The translations under genes were made by a program, and so were the position numbers. A DNA stretch of 48,914 bases, taken from Peptococcaceae bacterium SCADC1_2_3. GTDB lineage: Bacteria; Bacillota; Desulfotomaculia; Desulfotomaculales; Nap2-2B. A model generated the notes under the pieces. The model worked only from the letters and a program-made list of their open reading frames with translations, was not told the origin of the DNA and made no database searches. The first letter of the stretch is position 1; each line of letters opens with the position of its first letter. The stretch is taken from positions 1 to 48,914 of the forward strand of contig JJNX02000008.1 in assembly GCA_000681355.2 (NCBI GenBank), in the 5' to 3' direction. Of the stretch, positions 1 through 7,201 are shown in pieces.

Positions 1-796
1 CGATCACCGGTTTGATTTGATACCGATCCCAGCATTTCTCGATCAGTTTTGTATCATCATAGCCCTTGTCGCCCGCCCATGTTTGGGCTATCCGCAAAAT
101 CTCCGGCTGTTTCTCTTCTATCTGTTCAAGCAAGGCGTGCCCTTCTTTGATGTCTGACGCCGAAGCTTTCGTGACCTTGTAGGCCACGGGCAATTCATAT
201 GTTGCATCCACAACTAAATGCAGTTTGTAGCCAAACCATTTCACGATCTTTTCCCAGAGGCTGCCGTCTTTGTGCTGGCCCCGGTATTCTTTTTTCCCGT
301 AATCGGCATCTGTATCACGTCTGCCATCCGAGGTCTGATTGCCATTCTTCCGCTTGGCAAAGGACGAGATGGCTTTGCTGTCTACGGCTAGGTGCTTGCC
401 GCAGTCAGGCAATAGTTCCCGCAATTGTTCAACCAGCTTTTCGAAAATCTTATCCACTTCTTCCGCATGTTTTAATACTTTCTTCAAAAATCGCGTATAC
501 ACCCACGCCGGGGGTACTTTTTCACAAAAGCCGCACATCTCTCGTAATTGCCCGTTCCGAGCTAATTCCCGACGTAGTTTTTCTACGTTATCATGCTGAA
601 ACACGGTGCCGGCGAGTACGGAGTTCCACATCGCCCGCACGGGATAATCGTCCCGACCTTTATACCGCTCTTTTTCCAGTTGTCTCATTAGTTTTTCGTC
701 CGGCATATATTCCAGCACGAGACGTAACCGTTCTAAGTCACCTAATTCTTCGATTTCCTTCCAGCCAAAAATGCGAAGTTGTGGTATAATAGCCAT
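1..796 (-). CDS. IS transposase, DDE type with DUF772-like N-terminus (3' end beyond window)
   Basis: The reverse strand is open from an ATG at 796 to the window edge, about 265 codons with no stop. A GGAGG Shine-Dalgarno lies just upstream. The N-terminal half reads like the DUF772 domain (RDDYPVRAMWNSVLAGTVFQ at about residues 45-65). A DDE catalytic core follows, with first Asp in AVDSKAIS and second Asp in AGDKGYDD. The last catalytic Glu would lie outside the window. The protein catalyses movement of an IS1182/IS5/IS4-like element; the exact family is not decided. No frameshift is visible, so the copy may be intact. Terminal inverted repeats could not be fixed. A 9-bp inverted repeat (798-806 and 857-865) brackets the translation start. 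Confidence 0.85.
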   Translation of the reverse strand, partial: MAIIPQLRIFGWKEIEELGDLERLRLVLEYMPDEKLMRQLEKERYKGRDDYPVRAMWNSVLAGTVFQHDNVEKLRRELARNGQLREMCGFCEKVPPAWVYTRFLKKVLKHAEEVDKIFEKLVEQLRELLPDCGKHLAVDSKAISSFAKRKNGNQTSDGRRDTDADYGKKEYRGQHKDGSLWEKIVKWFGYKLHLVVDATYELPVAYKVTKASASDIKEGHALLEQIEEKQPEILRIAQTWAGDKGYDDTKLIEKCWDRYQIKPVI

Positions 797-1106
797 GCAG
801 GTGAGCCTCCTTGGTTTAATGTGTGGTTTTCATTGCTACTATTTTATCATGGAAATGCTCACCTGTATTATTTTTACTTGGGGTGGATTTTTCAGCAACC
901 TATGCTTTCTGCCCTGCAAAACCGTATTTTCTCGTTTTATTTTGGGGTAAAATCTTTTTTTGTGTTCCGTTCAACGCTTGTGCTGCCTGGCCTCCCGGAC
1001 AAAGCAAAAAGCTCATGCAATTTTAACCAAAGCAGAAGCTTAAAAAATTAATTTTTTATTAAGTACCCAGGTATTTCTTTTAAAACTACAACTGGGGTGT
1101 ACATAG
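797..1106. other. Intergenic region between IS transposase and potassium channel gene
   Basis: About 310 bases without a supported gene. The left part is probably the non-coding end of the insertion sequence and carries the transposase ribosome binding site. An AT-rich imperfect inverted repeat near 1038-1062 could fold into a weak hairpin. A GGGGTG stretch at 1094-1099 is the likely ribosome binding site of the downstream channel gene. The short forward reading frames here have no family-like features. Confidence 0.5.
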
Positions 1107-2147
1107 TTGTTTTCCCGATACACTTTTATTTATGCTTTGATAAGTTTAATGTTTATCCTAATCTGCGGCATGACATCTTTCTGGTACTTTGAAGGAATGA
1201 GCCTTTTTGATGCTTTGTGGTTAACCATCATCACCATTACTACCGTAGGTTATGGTGATATAGTTGCCCACTCTACGGGCGGCCGGATAATGACTATTGT
1301 CCTTATTGTTGGCGGTATAGGTTTGTTTGCTTACGTTTTTAACGAATTAATAACGGCAGTGGTAGAAAATCATTTGCCTAGTACTTGGAGGAGGAAAAAA
1401 AAGATGCGCCGGATTAACAATTTAAATGAGCATACTATTGTTTGCGGCATCGGACGGGTAGGTCAAGAAGTAAGTGCCCAGTTGAAACACGAAGGGGTAC
1501 CTTTTGTAGTTATTGAAAAAAACCCTACTTTAATTGAAAAGCTACAAGAAAAAGAAGTTTTATATTTAATTGGCGATGCCACAATAGACCAAACATTAAT
1601 AAAGGCCGGAATATGTAAAGCAAAAACAATAATTATTACGCTTCCAGATGATACCAGTAATCTTTTTATTACTATTACCTGTAAAGACCTAAACCCGCAG
1701 GTGCGCGTTATTGCCCGGGCCACCCATCCTGAAAGCATCCCCCGTTTAAAGCGTTCCGGAGCAAATCACGTTATCTCGCCTGCCGCCATCGCGGGCAGCC
1801 GTATGGCCTTAACGGCTTTAAAACCGGCCAGCGTAGCCTTTGTCCAAAATTTGACCGAAATCACCATGGTAAATTTAGAACTAGAAGAGCTGCCAATTTA
1901 TGATACCTCCCCCCTTGCTTACCAGGAACTAAGAAATTCGCGTTTGCGCGAGGATTTTAATACGCAATTGTTAGCCATAATTAGAAACAAAAAAACCATC
2001 GTTAACCCTCAGCCAGCCGAAAAAATCCTTCCGGGTGATTTGTTGATTGTTTTTGGGTCAAAGGATAAATTAAATGAATTAGAAAAATATATAATTGCCC
2101 AAAATAAAGGTAAGTTAATTGACGTTAAAAACAAACCCGTTTTATAA
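1107..2147 (+). CDS. Potassium channel with TrkA-N/TrkA-C (RCK) regulatory domains
   Basis: A 346-residue inner-membrane potassium channel of the two-helix pore type. Helix 1 is at about residues 5-28, the selectivity filter TVGYGD at 46-51, and helix 2 at about 62-86. A cytoplasmic RCK/TrkA-N Rossmann domain follows, with the nucleotide motif GIGRVG at 114-119 and an acidic residue at the end of the second strand. A TrkA-C domain occupies about 255-335. Such channels gate K+ flux in response to a ligand bound by the RCK ring; the ligand here is unknown. The start is TTG at 1107, with GGGGTG as a modest Shine-Dalgarno; no ATG fits the first helix. Two PAC2 genes follow in the same direction after a 77-base gap. 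Confidence 0.93.
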   Translation: MFSRYTFIYALISLMFILICGMTSFWYFEGMSLFDALWLTIITITTVGYGDIVAHSTGGRIMTIVLIVGGIGLFAYVFNELITAVVENHLPSTWRRKKKMRRINNLNEHTIVCGIGRVGQEVSAQLKHEGVPFVVIEKNPTLIEKLQEKEVLYLIGDATIDQTLIKAGICKAKTIIITLPDDTSNLFITITCKDLNPQVRVIARATHPESIPRLKRSGANHVISPAAIAGSRMALTALKPASVAFVQNLTEITMVNLELEELPIYDTSPLAYQELRNSRLREDFNTQLLAIIRNKKTIVNPQPAEKILPGDLLIVFGSKDKLNELEKYIIAQNKGKLIDVKNKPVL

Positions 2148-2224
2148 TAAATTTAAAGAGAAGGTTTTTAAAATTTTAAAAATATTTGTATATTTAACGA
2201 TATTACAAAGGAGACTTAAATAAT

Positions 2225-3133
2225 ATGGAAAATATAATCAAAATTCATAAAAAGCCAGAACTAAAAGATCCTTACCTGATTGCGGCTTGGCCCGGTATAG
2301 GAAATATCGGTCTTATGGCGGTAAACTATTTAAAAAACAGGCTGGAGGCAGAGGAGTTTGCCGAAATAAAATCATGGCCTTACTTTTTTCCTAAAAGTAT
2401 CACCATAAAAAATGGTATTTTGCATAATATGGATTTTCCCAGCCATAAATTTTATTATAAGAAAGCAGAGCAAGATTTAATACTTTTTTTAGGAGAAATG
2501 CAGCCAAAGGAAGAGGAGGAAATTTATGATATTGCCAATCACGTTTTAGATGTTGGAATAGCTCTTGGATGCAAAAGAGTATATACGGCGGGGGCCGCAG
2601 TAGCCCCTATTCACCATACGTTAAAGCCAAAAGTTTGGGCGGTACCAAATAACGAAAAACTAATAAACGAGGTTAAAGGAGGCGAAAATATAATTTTAAT
2701 GAGCAATATGGGTGAAAGAGGGGGACAAGGCAGCATTAGCGGTTTAAATGGAGTGTTATTAGGGGCGGCCAAAAGAAAGGGGTTAGATGGTATATGCCTG
2801 TTAGGTGAAATACCGATATACATAGCTCAATTTTCCATTCCTTACCCCATGCTGTATCCAAACGCTTCTAAATCTATTCTTGAAGCATTAACCCCAAGAC
2901 TTAAAGTTGAAATTGACCTGTCCCGACTTAATAGTTTTATTGCCCGTACCGAAACAGAAATTGAAAACCTGTACCGGTCCTTACCCCAGCAAATACAGGA
3001 AGAGTTGGATAAGTTAAAATATGAGACCTACGTTAAACCAACCGCTCTGGAGCCAATAACAGATGAAGAAAAAGAAAAAATCATCAAAGAAGTAGAAGAG
3101 TTCTTTAAGAAAGGAGGCAAAATTAATGATTAA
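2225..3133 (+). CDS. PAC2 family protein (proteasome-assembly-chaperone-like)
   Basis: 302 residues belonging to the PAC2 family, best known from archaeal and eukaryotic proteasome assembly chaperones but also found in bacteria, where the role is not established. Family signs are the N-terminal AAWPGIGNIG (about 21-30), the YTAGAAVAP segment in the middle, and the Gly-rich SGLNGVLLGAAKRKG followed by LLGEIP. The C-terminus (about 230-300) is charged and probably helical, as is usual in the bacterial forms. AAAGGAG precedes the ATG. The gene overlaps the next PAC2 gene by 8 bases, so the two are probably translationally coupled and may form a hetero-oligomer. Family assignment is confident; function is unknown. 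Confidence 0.88.
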   Translation: MENIIKIHKKPELKDPYLIAAWPGIGNIGLMAVNYLKNRLEAEEFAEIKSWPYFFPKSITIKNGILHNMDFPSHKFYYKKAEQDLILFLGEMQPKEEEEIYDIANHVLDVGIALGCKRVYTAGAAVAPIHHTLKPKVWAVPNNEKLINEVKGGENIILMSNMGERGGQGSISGLNGVLLGAAKRKGLDGICLLGEIPIYIAQFSIPYPMLYPNASKSILEALTPRLKVEIDLSRLNSFIARTETEIENLYRSLPQQIQEELDKLKYETYVKPTALEPITDEEKEKIIKEVEEFFKKGGKIND

Positions 3134-3911
3134 AAAAACACCTGTTTTAAGCGCGCCTTTCTTAATTGCCGGCTGGCAACCGGATGCCGGAGAAGTTGGT
3201 TGGAACGTTTTTGAGTACCTGAATAACCATCTGCAATTTGAAGAGTTTGCCGAAATTGAGCCATTAGGCTTCTTTCCTTTAAACGAGGTTCAAATTGCAA
3301 ACGATCTGGTCCAATTTCCGGAAGCTAAATTTTATGCTTACGAAGAAAAAGACCTCATCTTCTTTAAAAGTTACCAACCCAATTCAAAAATCTATAAATT
3401 TTTAAATTTATTCTTAGACTTGGCTGAAAACTTTAAGGTAAAAGAAATATACACCATCGGCGGACTGATTTCTACCATTGCGCATACTAAGGAAAGAAAA
3501 ATCTATACGGTCGTCAACACACCATATTTAAAAGAAGAAATAGGAAACTATCCTTTGCAAACAAATTTAAGTCACGAGGGTCCTACTTCCACGAGTGGTT
3601 TTCTCTTATGGATTGCAATGCAAAGGTACATACCGGGCATAAGTTTTTGGGTTGACGTACCATTTTATTTATCTGGCCGGGTAGACCTAAAGGCCACTAA
3701 GGCCATCCTTGAATTTTTAAAAGCTAGGTTTAAGTTAAGTATTGACTTAAAGATGCTCGACCAGGAAATTGAAAAACAAGAAGAAAAAATAGCCCTCCTA
3801 AGCACCCAAAATCCAGATATTGGCGAATATATTGCCAAATTAGAAAATAATATAAACTTAGCTCAGGAAGAAATGGATAAAATTATTAATGCGGTAGAAA
3901 ACTATTTATAA
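3126..3911 (+). CDS. Second PAC2 family protein, divergent paralogue
   Basis: 261 residues, related to the preceding gene (shared FEEFAEIE-like segment, IYTIGGLIS corresponding to YTAGAAVAP, TSGFLLWIAMQR corresponding to the Gly-rich segment). The first Gly-rich loop is altered (AGWQPDAGEVG in place of AAWPGIGNIG), and the protein is shorter. A good Shine-Dalgarno (AAAGGAGG) lies inside the end of the upstream gene. The C-terminal 50 residues are strongly charged and predicted helical. The tandem arrangement suggests an obligate pair with specialised subunits, by analogy with the eukaryotic PAC1-PAC2 heterodimer. This is an inference; no bacterial partner such as proteasome genes is present in the window. 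Confidence 0.83.
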   Translation: MIKKTPVLSAPFLIAGWQPDAGEVGWNVFEYLNNHLQFEEFAEIEPLGFFPLNEVQIANDLVQFPEAKFYAYEEKDLIFFKSYQPNSKIYKFLNLFLDLAENFKVKEIYTIGGLISTIAHTKERKIYTVVNTPYLKEEIGNYPLQTNLSHEGPTSTSGFLLWIAMQRYIPGISFWVDVPFYLSGRVDLKATKAILEFLKARFKLSIDLKMLDQEIEKQEEKIALLSTQNPDIGEYIAKLENNINLAQEEMDKIINAVENYL

Positions 3912-3921
3912 CGATTTAATG

Positions 3922-4017
3922 TTCAGTTGTCAGCCATCGCCTATTAGTAAAAAACAAATAAAAAATCGTTTTGTGACTTTGCAATAAAGAGAGTATCGTT
4001 GCGCGCTGGCAACTGAA
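3922..4017. repeat. Imperfect inverted repeat at convergent gene junction
   Basis: Arms of 13 bases (3922-3934 and 4005-4017) pair at 12 of 13 positions, enclosing about 70 AT-rich bases. It lies between the converging PAC2 and gatD genes. It could be a small non-autonomous element or a folded bidirectional 3' end; no clear U-run follows either arm. Confidence 0.55.
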
Positions 4018-4055
4018 TCAGTTATTAGTACGTTACATTTGTTTTAAAGTTACCT

Positions 4056-4781
4056 TCACTTTAAAAGTCGTTTTAGCATAACCTTTTGCGCGGCAATTTC
4101 CAGGGAATCGTCCAGAAAATCTAATTTGTCTGACCAGCCACGGCGTTTTAAAGCAGTTGCTATTAAATAATCAGTAAGCATAGGGTTTTTAGGCAAGAGA
4201 GGACCATGTAAATAAGAACAAAAAACATTTTTATAACGGACTCCTTCTTTATTATCTTTACCGTTGTTACCGTAACCGGACAGAACACGTCCTAAGGGGT
4301 ATATGTGGCCTAAAAAAGTCCGGCCGGCATGATTTTCAAAACCAACCACCTGAATTATACTATCTTCCAGGACAACTTCAATAATAATATTGCCGATAAG
4401 TCTTTTTAAACCGGCTTCGGTATAAAAATCAAGAAGCTCCAGACCAGGAATAATCTTTCCGTCCAGAGTACGGTAATATTTACCCAACAACTGATAACCA
4501 CCACAAATAGCCAGAACAACCAGCCCGTCTTCTATGGCCTCTTTTAAGTCACTTGTTCTTTGGGTTAAATCGGCCGCGATGAGATTTTGCTCCCTATCGG
4601 AACCGCCTCCCAAAAAAAGAAAATCCATTTCTTTGAAATTTATTTTTTCACCCAGATTAACTTCAAAGAGGTTTATTTTAATACCGCGCCAACTGCAGCG
4701 CTGTTTAAACGCCATTACGTTACCGCGGTCTCCGTATAGATTAAGTAAATCAGGATACAGATGGCACACGTTCAGCTTCAT
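4056..4781 (-). CDS. gatD: Lipid II isoglutaminyl synthase, glutamine amidotransferase subunit GatD
   Basis: 241 residues of the CobB/CobQ-like class I glutaminase family. It releases ammonia from glutamine, which the MurT partner uses to amidate the alpha-carboxylate of D-Glu in lipid II. Visible features are the N-terminal YPDLLNLYGDRGN, the nucleophile Cys93 in LAICGGYQLLG, and the catalytic His192 in SYLHGPLLPKNP. The last motif is typical of this family. A Shine-Dalgarno (GGAGAGG) sits four bases before the ATG, inside the end of murT. The 32-base overlap with murT fits the obligate MurT-GatD complex. Length is normal. Last gene of the hflX-to-gatD series on this strand. Confidence 0.95.
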   Translation of the reverse strand: MKLNVCHLYPDLLNLYGDRGNVMAFKQRCSWRGIKINLFEVNLGEKINFKEMDFLFLGGGSDREQNLIAADLTQRTSDLKEAIEDGLVVLAICGGYQLLGKYYRTLDGKIIPGLELLDFYTEAGLKRLIGNIIIEVVLEDSIIQVVGFENHAGRTFLGHIYPLGRVLSGYGNNGKDNKEGVRYKNVFCSYLHGPLLPKNPMLTDYLIATALKRRGWSDKLDFLDDSLEIAAQKVMLKRLLK

Positions 4782-6060
4782 AAATCCTCTCCTTTTGGGC
4801 TATCTTCGCTAAAAACTTTTCTGTTGGCCACAAAGCAGTGTAGGTAGTCAGCAAAAAAGCTGTTTTTCCTGTCCCCGATAATACTTCCTTTACCGCCCTT
4901 TTTTGAACCGGGCATATTTTAATTTTACTTACCGGCAGATTAGCATATTTTAAGCGCAAAGCCATTTCTTCACCCCGGGTACCGGTACAAACAAAGATAT
5001 TAAAATACTTTTCTTTATCCGCCAGTTTTTCAAAATCAACATCCCAAAGCCAGGAAATATCCTTTCCATCAGCATCAAGATCGTTAATGGCAAAGAAAAC
5101 GTCGCTCTTCTCCCGCGTTTCCAGTAACGCGGCTAAACCTTCGTTAAAACCAGCCGGGTTTTTAACTAAATTTAAAAACACCGGCTTGCCCTGAAAATTG
5201 TATCTTTCCATGCGTCCTATAACCGGGGTGTAATTTTGTAAAGCGGATATAATGGCGGTTAAACTTATATTTAAGTTTAAGCCAGCGGTTAGGGCCGCTA
5301 AAGCATTATATAAGTTATATAAGCCGTAAACAGGAAGATTCAAGCTAACCACACCTTTGTGGCAACAAACAAAGCAGTTAGCAGTTTTATTACCTGTTTT
5401 AACCTGAAAACCTTCTACCCGGGGCTGAGGGCGGGTAAAACCACACCCGGTACAGTGATAACTTCCTATTTGACCGTAATGATAATAAGCATAAGTTAGT
5501 TTTGTTCCGCACAGCGGACAAAATTTTGCTTCTTTAACCCCGGAAGACGTTGTTATTACTTTTTCGTGCTTTCCTAAACCGTAATACACCACCGGCAAAC
5601 CGGTCTTTTTTTCAAACTGGGCGACTAACGGGTCATCAGCGTTTAATATTAAACTTGTCTCAGGCAATTTACTTAAAGCATTACAAAGCATGGCAATTGT
5701 TTTATCTATTTCCCCGTAACGATCTAGTTGGTCGCGAAAAAAATTGGTTAAGACTACCATCCTGGGCCGTACTTCTTGGGCTACGCGCGGTAAAGCCGCT
5801 TCGTCCACTTCCAAAATTGAATAATCGCCTTCCAATTTGCCTTTAAAATCTGCGGCTTTAATTAAAGCGGTAGCCACACCGGTAATAAGATTTGCCCCTT
5901 CGTAATTTACCACTACCCGGTGGCCCGCTTTTTTCATTATTTGGGCTAACATGTTGTTTGTCGTTGTTTTGCCGTTTGTTCCTGAAACCAAAATTATTCC
6001 CTGCCTGGATTGGCGAGCCAGAAAACCGGTAATTCCCGGACATATTTTTAGTGCCAGCAT
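4750..6060 (-). CDS. murT: Lipid II isoglutaminyl synthase, Mur-ligase-like subunit MurT
   Basis: ATP-dependent Mur ligase homologue that, with GatD, amidates D-glutamate of lipid II at the cytoplasmic membrane. The P-loop is GTNGKTT (27-33 from this ATG), NEGAN-like motif YEGAN near 53-57, and a zinc ribbon has Cys181, 184, 203 and 206, diagnostic for MurT. The C-terminal DUF1727 domain carries NLVKNPAGFN and the WDVDFE segment. The ATG at 6060 is the first canonical start, but the frame stays open to 6168 and encodes the hydrophobic N-terminal segment expected in the family. AAAGGA at 6148-6153 would serve a CTG start at 6138 and place the P-loop where relatives have it. The true gene is therefore probably 4750-6138. 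Confidence 0.95.
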   Translation of the reverse strand: MLALKICPGITGFLARQSRQGIILVSGTNGKTTTNNMLAQIMKKAGHRVVVNYEGANLITGVATALIKAADFKGKLEGDYSILEVDEAALPRVAQEVRPRMVVLTNFFRDQLDRYGEIDKTIAMLCNALSKLPETSLILNADDPLVAQFEKKTGLPVVYYGLGKHEKVITTSSGVKEAKFCPLCGTKLTYAYYHYGQIGSYHCTGCGFTRPQPRVEGFQVKTGNKTANCFVCCHKGVVSLNLPVYGLYNLYNALAALTAGLNLNISLTAIISALQNYTPVIGRMERYNFQGKPVFLNLVKNPAGFNEGLAALLETREKSDVFFAINDLDADGKDISWLWDVDFEKLADKEKYFNIFVCTGTRGEEMALRLKYANLPVSKIKICPVQKRAVKEVLSGTGKTAFLLTTYTALWPTEKFLAKIAQKERIYEAERVPSVS

Positions 6061-6175
6061 TCCTGGAAGAGAAGAGCCCTTACTTTTTCCCCATAAACGA
6101 ATTAACCCTATTAATAACCGGGCAACGACAATAGCCAGTAAAACTTTTCCTTTAAATATAAATTTTTTATAAAAA

Positions 6176-7147
6176 TTAAACGGCCATTTGTTTTTGAACT
6201 CTACTATAAAAAAACACCGTCCCCTGCAGCCAAGCTATAACCTGTTTTTTTTCCACCAGGACATCTAAATGGGCTTGAATTTCCGAAAGCCCTAAAAAAA
6301 TTTCAAAACCCTGGAGGCCTGGATAAAGCAATTGGCATATTTGGTAAATGTTTAACTTTTTATCTGGCGAAAGCAAGTTTAAAATAGTCTTAAACCGGTT
6401 AAGGTGATGTTCTTGAAAACTACGTAAAAGCTCCGGTACATTTTCAATTACCTCACCGTGACCCGGCCAGGCTTTTTTTAGGTTCATTTTTTCTAATCTG
6501 GTTAACCCTACCGTATATTGACGTAAGCTAGGAGCACGTCTGGTTTTATTTTCAGGATCGGGCTCTAACAACGGATTAGGGGTAATATGCGGCAGAAGAA
6601 AATCACCTGATAGAAGACTTTTTTCTTCAGGGTCATAAAGGCATAGGTGACCCGGAGCATGACCTGGAAAATGAAGTATCTTAAACATGCCGGTTTCAAA
6701 AAATAAATCTTCTCCTTCTATTACTTCTACCAGGCTATCTTTGGTAATATAAGGAGGTGGTAATATATCCTTGTTATTAACCAACTTCAAAAGTACATCG
6801 TCAGGTATTCCCATCTCAAGTAAAAAGGGAAGCCTTTCCTGAAAAAAATCATAATTCCCGGTTACCTTTTGCCATTCGTAAGGATGAAGGTAAATTTTAG
6901 CCCCCGAAAGTTCATGGACCCATTGGGCTAACCCGCAATGATCTGTATGGGCGTGCGTTATAACCACCCTATTTATCTGGTCTAAGCTCAAACCCAAATT
7001 AAGGATATTTTCATTTAAAACCCTTCTTGTCTGGGGTATGTCGGGACCAGGATCAATAAGTGTAAATGGCGGAGTATAAATTAAATAGGCGTTAACCGTA
7101 CCCACGCTATAGGGGGTAGGAAGTTCCAGTCTGTAAACAGGTAACAA
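6176..7147 (-). CDS. MBL-fold metallo-hydrolase (glyoxalase II-like)
   Basis: 323 residues. The metallo-beta-lactamase fold is shown by the metal-binding motif THAHTDHCG (His65, His67, Asp69, His70), the later HFPGHAPGH and LLSGDFLL motifs, and the C-terminal WPGHGEVI. The final 70 residues look like a small helical or winged-helix cap, as in many YcbL/LACTB2-like hydrolases. Substrates of this broad family include thioesters, RNA and lactones, so the reaction cannot be assigned. It lies between addB and murT with short gaps. A 28-nt palindrome sits between it and addB, and a strong ribosome binding site (AAAGGAGG) precedes the ATG. Confidence 0.9.
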   Translation of the reverse strand: MLPVYRLELPTPYSVGTVNAYLIYTPPFTLIDPGPDIPQTRRVLNENILNLGLSLDQINRVVITHAHTDHCGLAQWVHELSGAKIYLHPYEWQKVTGNYDFFQERLPFLLEMGIPDDVLLKLVNNKDILPPPYITKDSLVEVIEGEDLFFETGMFKILHFPGHAPGHLCLYDPEEKSLLSGDFLLPHITPNPLLEPDPENKTRRAPSLRQYTVGLTRLEKMNLKKAWPGHGEVIENVPELLRSFQEHHLNRFKTILNLLSPDKKLNIYQICQLLYPGLQGFEIFLGLSEIQAHLDVLVEKKQVIAWLQGTVFFYSRVQKQMAV

Positions 7148-7163
7148 TAGTTTTCCTCCTTTC

Positions 7164-7191
7164 GTAGGGGCGTTAAATTTAACGTCCTTAC
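7164..7191. repeat. 28-nt palindromic element, copy 1
   Basis: A 28-base palindrome with two G-U wobble positions between addB and the MBL-fold gene. Its first ten bases (GTAGGGGCGT) are identical to, and its last ten differ by two from, the perfect 28-nt palindrome at 46064-46091. This suggests a dispersed repeat family. It sits just upstream of the MBL-fold ribosome binding site. Confidence 0.6.
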
Positions 7192-7201
7192 TCTTAAAGC
7201 G

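Noticed and set aside
199-789. Forward frame of 196 codons
   Set aside because: It is a shadow of the transposase on the reverse strand, which has clear DUF772 and DDE features; the forward translation is basic and Ser/Cys-rich without any family look.
779-1051. Forward frames of 67 and 90 codons before the channel gene
   Set aside because: Aromatic-rich translation of AT-rich DNA, no ribosome binding site, no recognisable motif.
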